5,539 nucleotides of DNA from positions 1 to 5,539 of the forward strand of contig JAFZAM010000061.1 in the NCBI GenBank assembly GCA_017557265.1, written 5' to 3'. Position 1 is the stretch's first letter, and each line of letters starts with the position of its first letter. This document shows, piece after piece, positions 1-5,522 of this stretch. Both the position numbers and the translations under genes were made by a program. This stretch comes from Oscillospiraceae bacterium. Lineage in GTDB: Bacteria > Bacillota > Clostridia > Oscillospirales > Oscillospiraceae. The notes below the pieces were generated by a model. It worked only from the letters and a program-made list of their open reading frames with translations. It had not been told where the DNA came from and did not search any database.

Positions 1-77
1 AGCACGAGATAGGTCACGAAAAGGTACGGCAGCAGCTTGAGGACGTCGAGCAGGGAATCGAGTATGAAATCGGGCAT
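1..77 (-). CDS. N-terminal fragment of a membrane protein, probable heavy-metal/arsenic exporter (ArsP_2-like)
   Basis: Only the first 25 codons are inside the window; the gene runs off the left edge. Translation on the minus strand begins MPDFILDSLLDVLKLLPYLF and continues VTYLV, an amphipathic start leading into a hydrophobic membrane segment. The start is well supported: a GGAGG ribosome binding site (complement of 84-88) lies 6 bases before the ATG at 77, and a sigma-A-type promoter lies just upstream. From memory of the family, an opening of the form LxxLLDxLKLLPxLFxTYL is typical of the putative 10-TM heavy-metal exporters (often labelled arsenic efflux protein or putative manganese transporter) common in Clostridia, which would act in the cytoplasmic membrane. 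The assignment rests on 25 residues, so the family is tentative although the presence of a gene is not in much doubt. It is divergent from the ylmC-like gene. Confidence 0.6.
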   Translation of the reverse strand, partial: MPDFILDSLLDVLKLLPYLFVTYLV

Positions 78-120
78 GGTGAGCCTCCGGAAAAGGGTCG
101 ATGTTGCTTTACAAATTCCA

Positions 121-150
121 ATTATACAACCTTTCGTGCGTCCGTTGCAA
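121..150 (-). promoter_or_regulatory. Sigma-A-type promoter for the leftward membrane-protein gene
   Basis: On the minus strand a perfect TATAAT (complement of 121-126) is preceded, after an 18-base spacer, by TTGCAA (145-150), matching the -35 consensus at four of six positions. Initiation a few bases downstream would give a leader of roughly 35-40 bases before the ATG at 77, which fits a simple, unregulated leader. The position in front of a gene with a good ribosome binding site supports the call; no transcript data are available. Confidence 0.65.
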
Positions 151-160
151 GAAAAAAGTG

Positions 161-188
161 GAATAGACGGCCTCCCGCGCCATAGACT
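161..188 (+). promoter_or_regulatory. Candidate sigma-E-like sporulation promoter upstream of the ylmC-like gene (weak)
   Basis: CATAGACT at 181-188 matches seven of eight positions of the mother-cell sigma-E -10 pattern (CATACAMT), and GAATAGA at 161-167 matches five of seven of the -35 pattern (KMATATT). The spacer is 13 bases, one shorter than usual. I looked here because the downstream gene belongs to a sporulation-associated family and no convincing sigma-A promoter faces it on the plus strand. A degenerate match of this quality can arise by chance, so this is a lead rather than an annotation. Confidence 0.2.
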
Positions 189-219
189 TTTACATATCGG
201 AAAAGGGAGGTGACGGCTC

Positions 220-495
220 ATGCAGCCGTGCAGGATAGGCGATCTGCGCTGCCGCGAGGTCATAAACGTCGCCGACGGACGGCGCCTCGGCTTCGTCGAC
301 GACGTGCTTCTCGACGTGCACGACGGGCGCGTCCTCGCTATCACCGTGCAGGGCAGGGCGAAGCTCCTCGGCGTCGTCGGCAGGGAGGAGGACTACGTGC
401 TCCCGTGGGAGAGCATAACGAGGATGGGCGACGACATCATCCTCGTCGACGTGAGAGGGGAGTACCAGCGGCGCAAAAGGCAAAAAACCTTATAA
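220..495 (+). CDS. YlmC/YmxH-family sporulation-associated PRC-barrel protein
   Basis: This small 91-residue protein consists almost entirely of one PRC-barrel-like beta domain. Recognisable family features run along its length: RIGDLRCREVINVADGRRLG (residues 5-24), the FVDDVLLDVHDGRVLAITV stretch (25-43), EDYVLPWESITRMGDDIILV (57-76), then a basic tail RRKRQK. Family members in Bacillus and Clostridia are about 80-90 residues, so it is full length. The ATG at 220 has a strong GGGAGGTGA ribosome binding site at 205-213 with a 6-base spacing, which decides the start. The biochemical role of the family is not established; it is widespread in endospore formers, and PRC-barrels elsewhere often bind RNA or proteins. 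I cannot tell YlmC from YmxH, so no symbol is given. It is transcribed in the same direction as rpsB but separated by 160 bases with its own promoter signal, so it is probably a separate unit. Confidence 0.92.
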   Translation: MQPCRIGDLRCREVINVADGRRLGFVDDVLLDVHDGRVLAITVQGRAKLLGVVGREEDYVLPWESITRMGDDIILVDVRGEYQRRKRQKTL

Positions 496-522
496 AAAGG
501 GCAAAATAAGCTGAAAATCCCC

Positions 523-551
523 TTGCTTTTTTGACTTTCGTATGCTACTAT
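523..551 (+). promoter_or_regulatory. Candidate extended -10 promoter for rpsB-tsf
   Basis: TTGCTT at 523-528, a 17-base spacer, and TACTAT at 546-551 preceded by TGC (543-545) form a plausible sigma-A promoter with an extended -10 element. A better-looking -35 hexamer, TTGACT at 531-536, has no -10 at a workable distance (TATATT at 549-554 is only 12 bases away), so I prefer the first pairing. Transcription from here would give a leader of roughly 100 bases in front of rpsB, which suits the structured region that follows. Confidence 0.55.
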
Positions 552-569
552 ATTTCGGCATTACACACA

Positions 570-629
570 CCCCTGACGCCGGACCAAGTGCCCGAAAGGG
601 TGGAAAGGCGGACGACGGGCGTGGAGGGT
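570..629 (+). promoter_or_regulatory. Structured 5' leader of rpsB, possible S2 autoregulatory RNA
   Basis: The untranslated stretch between the promoter and the rpsB ribosome binding site can fold. CCCT (571-574) pairs with AGGG (625-628) and, across a small internal loop, ACGCC (576-580) pairs with GGCGT (618-622), closing off the segment. Inside, CCC-GAAA-GGG (591-600) makes a GNRA-type tetraloop hairpin that can extend through CCA (584-586) with TGG (601-603) around a four-base bulge. A leader of this kind in front of rpsB is where autogenous control by ribosomal protein S2 would be expected; S2-dependent control of rpsB-tsf is established in gamma-proteobacteria, but I cannot show that this RNA is homologous. 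The pairings are hand-built from one sequence, with no covariation tested. Confidence 0.35.
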
Positions 630-655
630 AATAACAAAAAAAGGAGGAATTTCCC

Positions 656-1396
656 ATGGCAGTAGTATCTATGAAGCAGCTCCTCGAGGCGGGCGTCCAC
701 TTCGGTCACCAGACCCGCCGCTGGAACCCCAAAATGGCTCCGTATATCTATATGGAGCGCAACGGCATCTATATCATCGACCTGCAGAAGACGGTCAAGA
801 AGCTCGAGGAGGCGTACGCCTTCGTCCGCGAGCTCGCCCAGAACGGACAGACCATCCTCTTCGTCGGAACGAAGAAGCAGGCTCAGGACGCCGTCAAGGA
901 AGAGGCTGAGCGCGTCGGCATGTACTACGTCAACGCCCGCTGGCTCGGCGGCATGCTCACCAACTTCAAGACCATGCGCACCCGTATCGACAGGCTCGCC
1001 CAGCTGCGCAAGATGCAGGAGGACGGCACCTTCGATATGCTCCCCAAGAAGGAAGTCATCAAGCTCACCGGCGAGATCGACAAGCTCGAGAAATATCTCG
1101 GCGGCGTCAAGGAGATGAAGCGTCTTCCGGGCGCTCTGTTCATCATCGACCCGCGCAAGGAGCGCAACGCCATCGCCGAGGCCCGCAAGCTCCATATCCC
1201 CATCGTCGCCATCGTCGACACCAACTGCGATCCCGACGAGGTCGACTACGTCATCCCCGGCAACGACGACGCCATACGCGCCATCCGCCTCATCTCCGCG
1301 ACCATGGCCAACGCCGTGCAGGAAGGCCGTCAGGGCGTCGACGCCGAGTCCGCAGAGGCTGAGCCCGCGGCCGCCGAGGCCGTCGAGGCCGAGTAA
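656..1396 (+). CDS. rpsB: 30S ribosomal protein S2
   Basis: S2 is a protein of the small ribosomal subunit that binds late in assembly, at the junction of head and body near S1 and the mRNA exit. The 246-residue product is a standard bacterial S2 in length and order: the N-terminal EAGVHFGHQTRRWNPKMAPY block (residues 11-30), ERNGIYIIDLQKT (34-46), the helical coiled-coil protrusion rich in K/E/R (about 105-155), RLPGALFIIDPRKE (156-169), and the signature AIVDTNCDPDEVDYVIPGND (185-204). The end, from about residue 228, is an alanine/glutamate-rich acidic tail, typically disordered and variable between species. The ATG at 656 follows AAGGAGG (641-647) with an 8-base gap. Its partner tsf starts 29 bases downstream with no terminator between, so the two form the classic rpsB-tsf operon. 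Confidence 0.99.
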   Translation: MAVVSMKQLLEAGVHFGHQTRRWNPKMAPYIYMERNGIYIIDLQKTVKKLEEAYAFVRELAQNGQTILFVGTKKQAQDAVKEEAERVGMYYVNARWLGGMLTNFKTMRTRIDRLAQLRKMQEDGTFDMLPKKEVIKLTGEIDKLEKYLGGVKEMKRLPGALFIIDPRKERNAIAEARKLHIPIVAIVDTNCDPDEVDYVIPGNDDAIRAIRLISATMANAVQEGRQGVDAESAEAEPAAAEAVEAE

Positions 1397-1425
1397 CGAA
1401 AGAGTATTTGAAGGGAGAAATACAG

Positions 1426-2349
1426 ATGGCTTTTACAGCAGCTGACGTTAAGAACCTGCGCGAAATGACCGGCGTGGGCATGATGGATTGCAAGAAGGCC
1501 CTCGAGGCCTCCGACGGCGATATGGACAAGGCCGTCGAATATCTCCGCGAGAAGGGTCTCGCCGCCGCTCAGAAGAAGTCCGGCCGCATCGCCGCCGAGG
1601 GCATGGCCTACGCGACCGTCATCGACGGTGTCGGCGTCGTCGTCGAGGTCAACGCCGAGAGCGACTTCGTCGCCAAGAACGATCTCTTCGTCGACTACGT
1701 CAAGAACATCGCCGAGGTCGTCGCGAAGAAGGCCCCCGCCGATCTGGACGCTCTCTATGCCGAGCAGTATCCCGGCTCCGACAAGACCGTCCTCGAGATG
1801 CAGAACGAGCGCGTTCTCGTCATCGGCGAGAACATCAAGGTCCGCCGCTTTGCCCGCTTTGACAAGGGCGTGAACGTCGCCTACGTCCACATGGGCGGCA
1901 AGATCGGCGTCATCGTCAATATGGAAGTCTCCGCCGGCGCCGAGAACAACGCCGACGTTATCGAGCTCGGCAAGGACGTCGCGATGCAGGTCGCGGCCCT
2001 GAATCCCTCCTTCCTCGACAAGAGCGAGGTCTCCCAGGAGTTCATCGACAACGAGAAGAAGATCCGCCTCGTCCAGGCCAAGGAGGACCCGAAGAACGCC
2101 AACAAGCCCGACGAGATCATCGAGAAGATCATCATGGGCGGTCTGAACAAGTTCTACAAGGAGATCTGCCTGCTCCAGCAGCCCTACGTCAAGGACGACA
2201 AGGTCTCCGTCGAGCAGCACGTCGCCGCCGTCGCCAAGGCGGCCGGCGCCGCGATCACCATAAAGGGCTACACCCGCTTCGAGAAGGGCGAGGGCATCGA
2301 GAAGAAAGAGTCCAACCTCGCCGAAGAAGTCGCCGCGATGGTCAAGTAA
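1426..2349 (+). CDS. tsf: Translation elongation factor Ts
   Basis: EF-Ts is the cytosolic guanine-nucleotide exchange factor that strips GDP from EF-Tu so it can reload GTP and aminoacyl-tRNA. The 307-residue product starts with a UBA-like N-terminal domain (about residues 1-55) carrying TGVGMMDCKKALEASDGDMD (15-34), followed by the EF-Tu-contacting block VNAESDFVAKND (75-86), where Asp80 and Phe81 match the residues that insert into EF-Tu. The core domains follow, with a lysine-rich region around residues 205-230, and the EVAAMVK end. It is slightly longer than the Bacillus and E. coli proteins, as is usual in Clostridia. An in-frame TTG at 1408 would add six residues (MKGEIQ), but it overlaps the ribosome binding site AGGGAGA (1412-1418) and the protein family begins MAFTAADVK, so the ATG at 1426 is the true start. 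A strong terminator follows 21 bases after the stop. Confidence 0.99.
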   Translation: MAFTAADVKNLREMTGVGMMDCKKALEASDGDMDKAVEYLREKGLAAAQKKSGRIAAEGMAYATVIDGVGVVVEVNAESDFVAKNDLFVDYVKNIAEVVAKKAPADLDALYAEQYPGSDKTVLEMQNERVLVIGENIKVRRFARFDKGVNVAYVHMGGKIGVIVNMEVSAGAENNADVIELGKDVAMQVAALNPSFLDKSEVSQEFIDNEKKIRLVQAKEDPKNANKPDEIIEKIIMGGLNKFYKEICLLQQPYVKDDKVSVEQHVAAVAKAAGAAITIKGYTRFEKGEGIEKKESNLAEEVAAMVK

Positions 2350-2365
2350 GACCCCAAAGCATAAC

Positions 2366-2399
2366 AAAAAGCAGCATGGCAAGAGCCATGCTGCTTTTT
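2366..2399. terminator. Bidirectional Rho-independent terminator between tsf and gpmI
   Basis: GCAGCATGGC (2371-2380) and GCCATGCTGC (2385-2394) form a perfect 10-bp stem around an AAGA tetraloop. The stem is flanked by five A's (2366-2370) and five T's (2395-2399), followed by a further T-rich run (2401-2405). Read rightward it ends rpsB-tsf; read leftward the A-run becomes the U-tract and it ends the glycolytic operon, whose last gene stops at 2409. The symmetry and position between convergent genes make the dual role likely. Confidence 0.93.
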
Positions 2400-2408
2400 C
2401 TTTTTGCT

Positions 2409-3923
2409 TTAACGCTCGATGAGCGACTGACCCGTCATCTCGGCGGGCTTGTCGAGGCCCATCAGCTCGAGCAGGGTCGGAGCTATGTCCGCGAGGCGGC
2501 CGTTTTTGAGCTTTACGTCCGCGCCGGAGACGATGAAGGGGACGGGGTTGGTGGTGTGCGCCGTGTGCGGGTTGCCGTTTTCGTCGAGCATCTCGTCGGC
2601 GTTGCCGTGGTCGGCCGTGACGACGCATATACCGCCCGCCTTCTCGACCGCGCGCGCTATCGAGCCGACGCACTCGTCGACGACCTCGACCGCCTCGACG
2701 ACGGCGGGGATGACGCCCGTATGCCCGACCATGTCGCAGTTGGCGAGATTGACGACGATGAGGTCGAACGCGCCGGAGGCTATGGAGTCGCAGGCCGCGG
2801 CCGTGACCTGCCTCGCGCTCATCTCGGGCACGAGGTCGTAGGTCGGGAACTCGCGCGGGGAGGGGATGAGAATGCGCTTTTCGCCCGCGAAGGGCTCCTC
2901 GCGTCCGCCGTTTAGGAAGAACGTGACGTGGGCGTATTTCTCCGTCTCGGCTATGTGCATCTGCGTCATGCCGAGGGAGGAGACGTACTCGCCGAGCGTG
3001 TTTTTGACGACCTCGGGCGGGAACGCGATGGTGACGTTTTTGATGTCCGCGTCGTACTCCGTCGCGCAGACGAAGTTGACGGGGAAGTATTCGTGCTCAA
3101 AGCCGTCGAAGTCGGGCTCGGCGAAGGCTCTCGTGAGCTCGCGCGCCCTGTCGGGGCGGAAGTTTATGAAAAATACCGTGTCGCCCGGCTTGACGAGCCC
3201 GTCCCTGTCGCATACGACGGGGACGATGAATTCGTCGGTCTTGCCGGCCGCGTAGGACTCGCGCACGGCGTGCAGCGGGTCGGGGTCGAACGGCGCCTCG
3301 CCGAGCACCATCGCGTCGTAGTGCGTCTTGACGCGCTCCCAGCGCTTGTCGCGGTCCATGCCGTAAAAGCGGCCGCCGAGCGTCGCTATCTTCCCGACGC
3401 CGAGCTCGCGCAGCTTTTCGAGCGTCTGCGCGATGAAGCCCTCGCCGGAGGTCGGCGGGCTGTCGCGCCCGTCCATGAAGCAGTGCAGCCAGACGTTTTT
3501 GACGCCCTTGTCCCTCAGGAGCCTGAGCATCGCCCAGAGGTGGGAAAGGCTGCTGTGCACGCCCTCGTCCGAGAGCAGTATCAGCAGGTGCGCCGCCGCC
3601 CCGGGATGCGCTGCGAGCGCGTCGGCCGCCTCGACGTAGACGGGGTTAGAGAAGTAGCTCCCGTCCGCGATCGCGTTGTTTATGCGCAGCAGGCTCTGAT
3701 ATACGACGCGGCCCGCGCCTATGTTCGTATGGCCGACCTCGCTGTTGCCCATCGTGCCGGCGGGCAGTCCGACGTCCTCTCCCGAGGCCTCGAGCAGGCA
3801 GCTCGGGCACATGAAGAGCAGCGTGTTGAGGTTCATCTTTGAGGCGAGAGATATGGCGTTGCCCGGCCCCGCGGGCGCGAGGCCGAAGCCGTCGAGAATG
3901 AGCAGTACGGTCGGTTTTTTCAT
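2409..3923 (-). CDS. gpmI: 2,3-bisphosphoglycerate-independent phosphoglycerate mutase
   Basis: This cytosolic enzyme interconverts 3- and 2-phosphoglycerate through a phosphoserine intermediate using two Mn2+ ions. The 504-residue product has the usual family length and all recognisable active-site elements. The phosphatase-like domain supplies Asp11 in LLILDGFG, the catalytic Ser61 in MGNSEVGHTNIGAGR (58-72), Asp397 and His401 in NLANCDMVGHTG, Asp438 and His439 in TADHGNAD, and His456 in HTAHTTNP. The transferase domain supplies His123 in SDEGVHSS, DGRDSPPTSG (151-160), Arg185 in GGRFYGMDRDKRW, FRPDRAR (255-261) and Lys329 in AETEKYAHVTFFLNGG. Nothing essential is missing. The ATG at 3923 has a GAGGA site inside the end of tpiA, and only 3 bases separate it from the tpiA stop, so translation is probably coupled. 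It is the last gene of the operon; no eno follows. Confidence 0.98.
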   Translation of the reverse strand: MKKPTVLLILDGFGLAPAGPGNAISLASKMNLNTLLFMCPSCLLEASGEDVGLPAGTMGNSEVGHTNIGAGRVVYQSLLRINNAIADGSYFSNPVYVEAADALAAHPGAAAHLLILLSDEGVHSSLSHLWAMLRLLRDKGVKNVWLHCFMDGRDSPPTSGEGFIAQTLEKLRELGVGKIATLGGRFYGMDRDKRWERVKTHYDAMVLGEAPFDPDPLHAVRESYAAGKTDEFIVPVVCDRDGLVKPGDTVFFINFRPDRARELTRAFAEPDFDGFEHEYFPVNFVCATEYDADIKNVTIAFPPEVVKNTLGEYVSSLGMTQMHIAETEKYAHVTFFLNGGREEPFAGEKRILIPSPREFPTYDLVPEMSARQVTAAACDSIASGAFDLIVVNLANCDMVGHTGVIPAVVEAVEVVDECVGSIARAVEKAGGICVVTADHGNADEMLDENGNPHTAHTTNPVPFIVSGADVKLKNGRLADIAPTLLELMGLDKPAEMTGQSLIER

Positions 3924-3926
3924 GTC

Positions 3927-4706
3927 TTAGTCCTCGTTGTTTTCGGATTCTTCGAGTATGCTGAAGAACTTGTGCGGATCGAGGGACGCGCCGCCTATGA
4001 GCGCGCCGTCTATGTCCGGCATGAGGAAGAAATCGTCCGCGTTCTCCGGCGTCACGGAGCCGCCGTAGAGAATGCGCAGCCCGTTGGCGATGCGCCCGCC
4101 GAACTTGGCGCGGACGACGCCGCGGATGAAGGAGCAGACCTCCTCGGCCTGATCCGACGTCGCCGTGACGCCCGTGCCTATCGCCCAGACGGGCTCGTAT
4201 GCGAAGACGACGCGCTTTAGCTTTTGCTCGTCGAGCCCGTAGAGCGCGGACTTGACCTGCAGCTTGATGACCTCGAAGGTGACGTCCATATTGCGCTGCT
4301 CGGCCGTCTCGCCGACGCAGATGATGACGTGCAGCCCCGCCTCGAGCGCGAGGCGGACCTTCGTGTTGATGCGGATGTCGTCCTCGTCGAAGAGGGTGCG
4401 GCGCTCGCTGTGGCCTATGATGACGTACTTGACGCCGAGGTCGCGCAGCTGGTCGGCGCAGACCTCGCCCGTGTACGCTCCGCGCGGATTTTCGCTGACG
4501 TTCTGCGCGCCGACGGATATGTCGCTGCCCTCGAAGACCTTGAGCGCGGCGGGCAGCATCACGAAGGGGACGCAGACGACGCATTCCTGCCTGTGAAAGC
4601 CCGCTGCGAGGGCCTTGAGCTCCTCGCCGAAGGGCTGCACCTGAGACGGGAGCAGGTTCATCTTCCAGTTTCCCGCGACGATGGACCTGCGGCTTTTCTT
4701 GTTCAT
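3927..4706 (-). CDS. tpiA: Triosephosphate isomerase
   Basis: This cytosolic TIM-barrel enzyme interconverts dihydroxyacetone phosphate and D-glyceraldehyde 3-phosphate. The 259-residue product is slightly longer than the ~250 typical of the family, with a few extra acidic residues at the end (EESENNED). Catalytic residues are all visible: Asn13 and Lys15 in AGNWKMN, the electrophile His99 in VIIGHSERR, and the base Glu171 in AYEPVWAIGTG, followed by the flexible loop 6 (AIGTGVTAT). The phosphate-binding motifs YGGSV (214-218) and IGGASL (237-242) are intact. The ATG at 4706 has a strong AAGGAGGA ribosome binding site (complement of 4711-4718). It lies 27 bases after the pgk stop and 3 bases before gpmI, the usual Gram-positive order pgk-tpiA-gpmI, and shares their transcript. 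The operon promoter is not in the window. Confidence 0.99.
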   Translation of the reverse strand: MNKKSRRSIVAGNWKMNLLPSQVQPFGEELKALAAGFHRQECVVCVPFVMLPAALKVFEGSDISVGAQNVSENPRGAYTGEVCADQLRDLGVKYVIIGHSERRTLFDEDDIRINTKVRLALEAGLHVIICVGETAEQRNMDVTFEVIKLQVKSALYGLDEQKLKRVVFAYEPVWAIGTGVTATSDQAEEVCSFIRGVVRAKFGGRIANGLRILYGGSVTPENADDFFLMPDIDGALIGGASLDPHKFFSILEESENNED

Positions 4707-4733
4707 GAGCTCCTCCTTATGTCGTGCGGAGAC

Positions 4734-5420
4734 TTATCTGTCGAGCAGGCAGGCGATGCCGGGCAGCTCCTTGCCCTCCATGAATTCGAGGGAGGCGCCG
4801 CCGCCCGTGGAGACGTGGGTGACCCTGGAGGCGAAGCCGAGATGCTCGAGCGCGGAGGCGCTGTCGCCGCCGCCGACTATAGTGACGGCGTCGGTCTCGA
4901 CCATGGCCTTTGCGACCGCCGCCGTGCCCTCTGCGAAGGCGGGGTACTCGAAGACGCCCATGGGTCCGTTCCAGATGACGGTGCCCGCGCCGGAGACGGC
5001 CTCGGCGAAGAGCTTCCTCGTCTCGGGGCCTATGTCGAGCCCCATGTAGTCGTCGGGGATCTTGTCCGCGGGGAATATCTTCCACTCCGCATCGGCGGAG
5101 ATCTCCTTCGCAGCGACCGCGTCGACCGGGAGCAGGAAGCGCACGCCCTTGGTCAGCGCCTTCTTTATCATGTCCATGCAGTAGTCTCTCTTGCTCTCGT
5201 CGACGAGGGAGCGGCCGACGGAGCCGCCGAGAGCCTCTATGAACGTGAAGGCCATGCCGCCGCCGATGAGCCGCGTGTCGGCCTTGTCGAGCAGATTGCT
5301 GATGACGCCGAGCTTGTCGGATATCTTCGCCCCGCCGAGGATGGAGACGAGCGGGCGGGAGGGGACGTCGAGCGCCTTGCCCATGACGGAGAGCTCCTTT
5401 TCAAGGAGCAGACCGGCGTA
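4734..5420 (-). CDS. pgk: Phosphoglycerate kinase, C-terminal part only (5' end missing at a sequence junction)
   Basis: PGK transfers the acyl phosphate of 1,3-bisphosphoglycerate to ADP, the first ATP-forming step of glycolysis. Roughly the last 228 residues of a ~395-residue enzyme are present, essentially the nucleotide-binding domain. Family landmarks in order: YAGLLLEKELSVMGKAL at the new edge, then SILGGAKISDKLGVI, LIGGGMAFTF, VIWNGPMGVFEYPAFAEGT, VTIVGGGDSASALEHLG and VSTGGGASLEFMEGKELPG, ending LLDR at a TAA (4734-4736). The substrate-binding N-terminal domain is absent. Upstream of 5420 the frame stays open to the window end but no longer looks like PGK: the expected block before YAGLLLEKEL (an HRAHAS...YLPA-type sequence) is replaced by the reverse complement of proS. 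The ATG at 5384 is an internal methionine of the family (ELSVMGKA), not a start. As joined here the gene could not make active PGK. Confidence 0.96.
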   Translation of the reverse strand, partial: YAGLLLEKELSVMGKALDVPSRPLVSILGGAKISDKLGVISNLLDKADTRLIGGGMAFTFIEALGGSVGRSLVDESKRDYCMDMIKKALTKGVRFLLPVDAVAAKEISADAEWKIFPADKIPDDYMGLDIGPETRKLFAEAVSGAGTVIWNGPMGVFEYPAFAEGTAAVAKAMVETDAVTIVGGGDSASALEHLGFASRVTHVSTGGGASLEFMEGKELPGIACLLDR

Positions 5421-5426
5421 GGTTCG
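5412..5426. other. Breakpoint joining pgk to proS (probable chimera or rearrangement junction)
   Basis: PGK similarity on the minus strand ends at the TAC codon 5418-5420, and ProRS similarity on the plus strand begins at about the Ser-Arg codons 5424-5429. Two conserved genes, both cut inside their coding sequence, therefore meet within a few bases, with neither a gene boundary nor an intergenic region between. No insertion sequence, target-site duplication or tRNA is visible at the point. The exact join cannot be placed better than about 5415-5426 by eye. Confidence 0.85.
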
Positions 5427-5522
5427 AGATGCATACCCTTTGAACAGAAGCAGCTCTCCGATGTATGCATATGCTGCGGCAAGCCCGCCGTAAAAATGGT
5501 ATACTGGGGCAAAGCATACTGA
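5421..5522 (+). CDS. proS: Prolyl-tRNA synthetase, C-terminal fragment (5' end missing at the junction)
   Basis: The last ~33 codons of proS, which charges tRNA-Pro with proline, lie here in the opposite direction to pgk. The readable sequence is SRCIPFEQKQLSDVCICCGK followed by PAVKMVYWGKAY and a TGA at 5520-5522. The cysteine-rich C-terminal element (CIPFEQ, then CxCCGKPA) and the closing VYWGKAY with a terminal tyrosine are, from memory, characteristic of the archaeal/eukaryote-type ProRS found in many Clostridia and in Thermus, whose C-terminal domain binds zinc and whose last tyrosine reaches the active site. The catalytic core, anticodon-binding domain and start are all absent. Codons differ from its neighbours: 19 of the last 31 end in G or C, against 28 of 31 for the adjoining pgk codons. 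The same frame happens to stay open far to the left through pgk and tpiA antisense, which is not coding. The final 17 bases of the window hold nothing recognisable. Confidence 0.85.
   Translation, partial: GSRCIPFEQKQLSDVCICCGKPAVKMVYWGKAY

Noticed and set aside
494..532. Possible terminator after the ylmC-like gene
   Set aside because: AAAAGGGCAA can pair with TTGCTTTTTT using G-U pairs, but the loop is 18 bases, the U-run is consumed in the stem and no U-tract follows. It also overlaps the rpsB promoter.
1408..1425. Upstream in-frame TTG start for tsf
   Set aside because: The extension overlaps the ribosome binding site that serves the ATG at 1426, and EF-Ts proteins begin at MAFTAADVK-like residues.
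1330..2673. Minus-strand open frame of 447 codons across rpsB, tsf and the start of the gpmI region
   Set aside because: It is antisense to confident tsf and rpsB and overlaps gpmI. Its product is low-complexity (L/D/V/G-rich) as expected from G/C-ending codons read in reverse, and it crosses the terminator hairpin.
2928..3842. Plus-strand open frame of 304 codons inside gpmI
   Set aside because: It is fully antisense to gpmI, with biased Arg/Val/Ala/Glu composition, no recognisable motif and no proper ribosome binding site.
5429..5471. Two copies of ATGCATA near the junction, as a possible recombination repeat
   Set aside because: Both arise from Cys-Ile codons (TGC ATA) within proS, both lie on the proS side of the break, and they are too short to mean anything.
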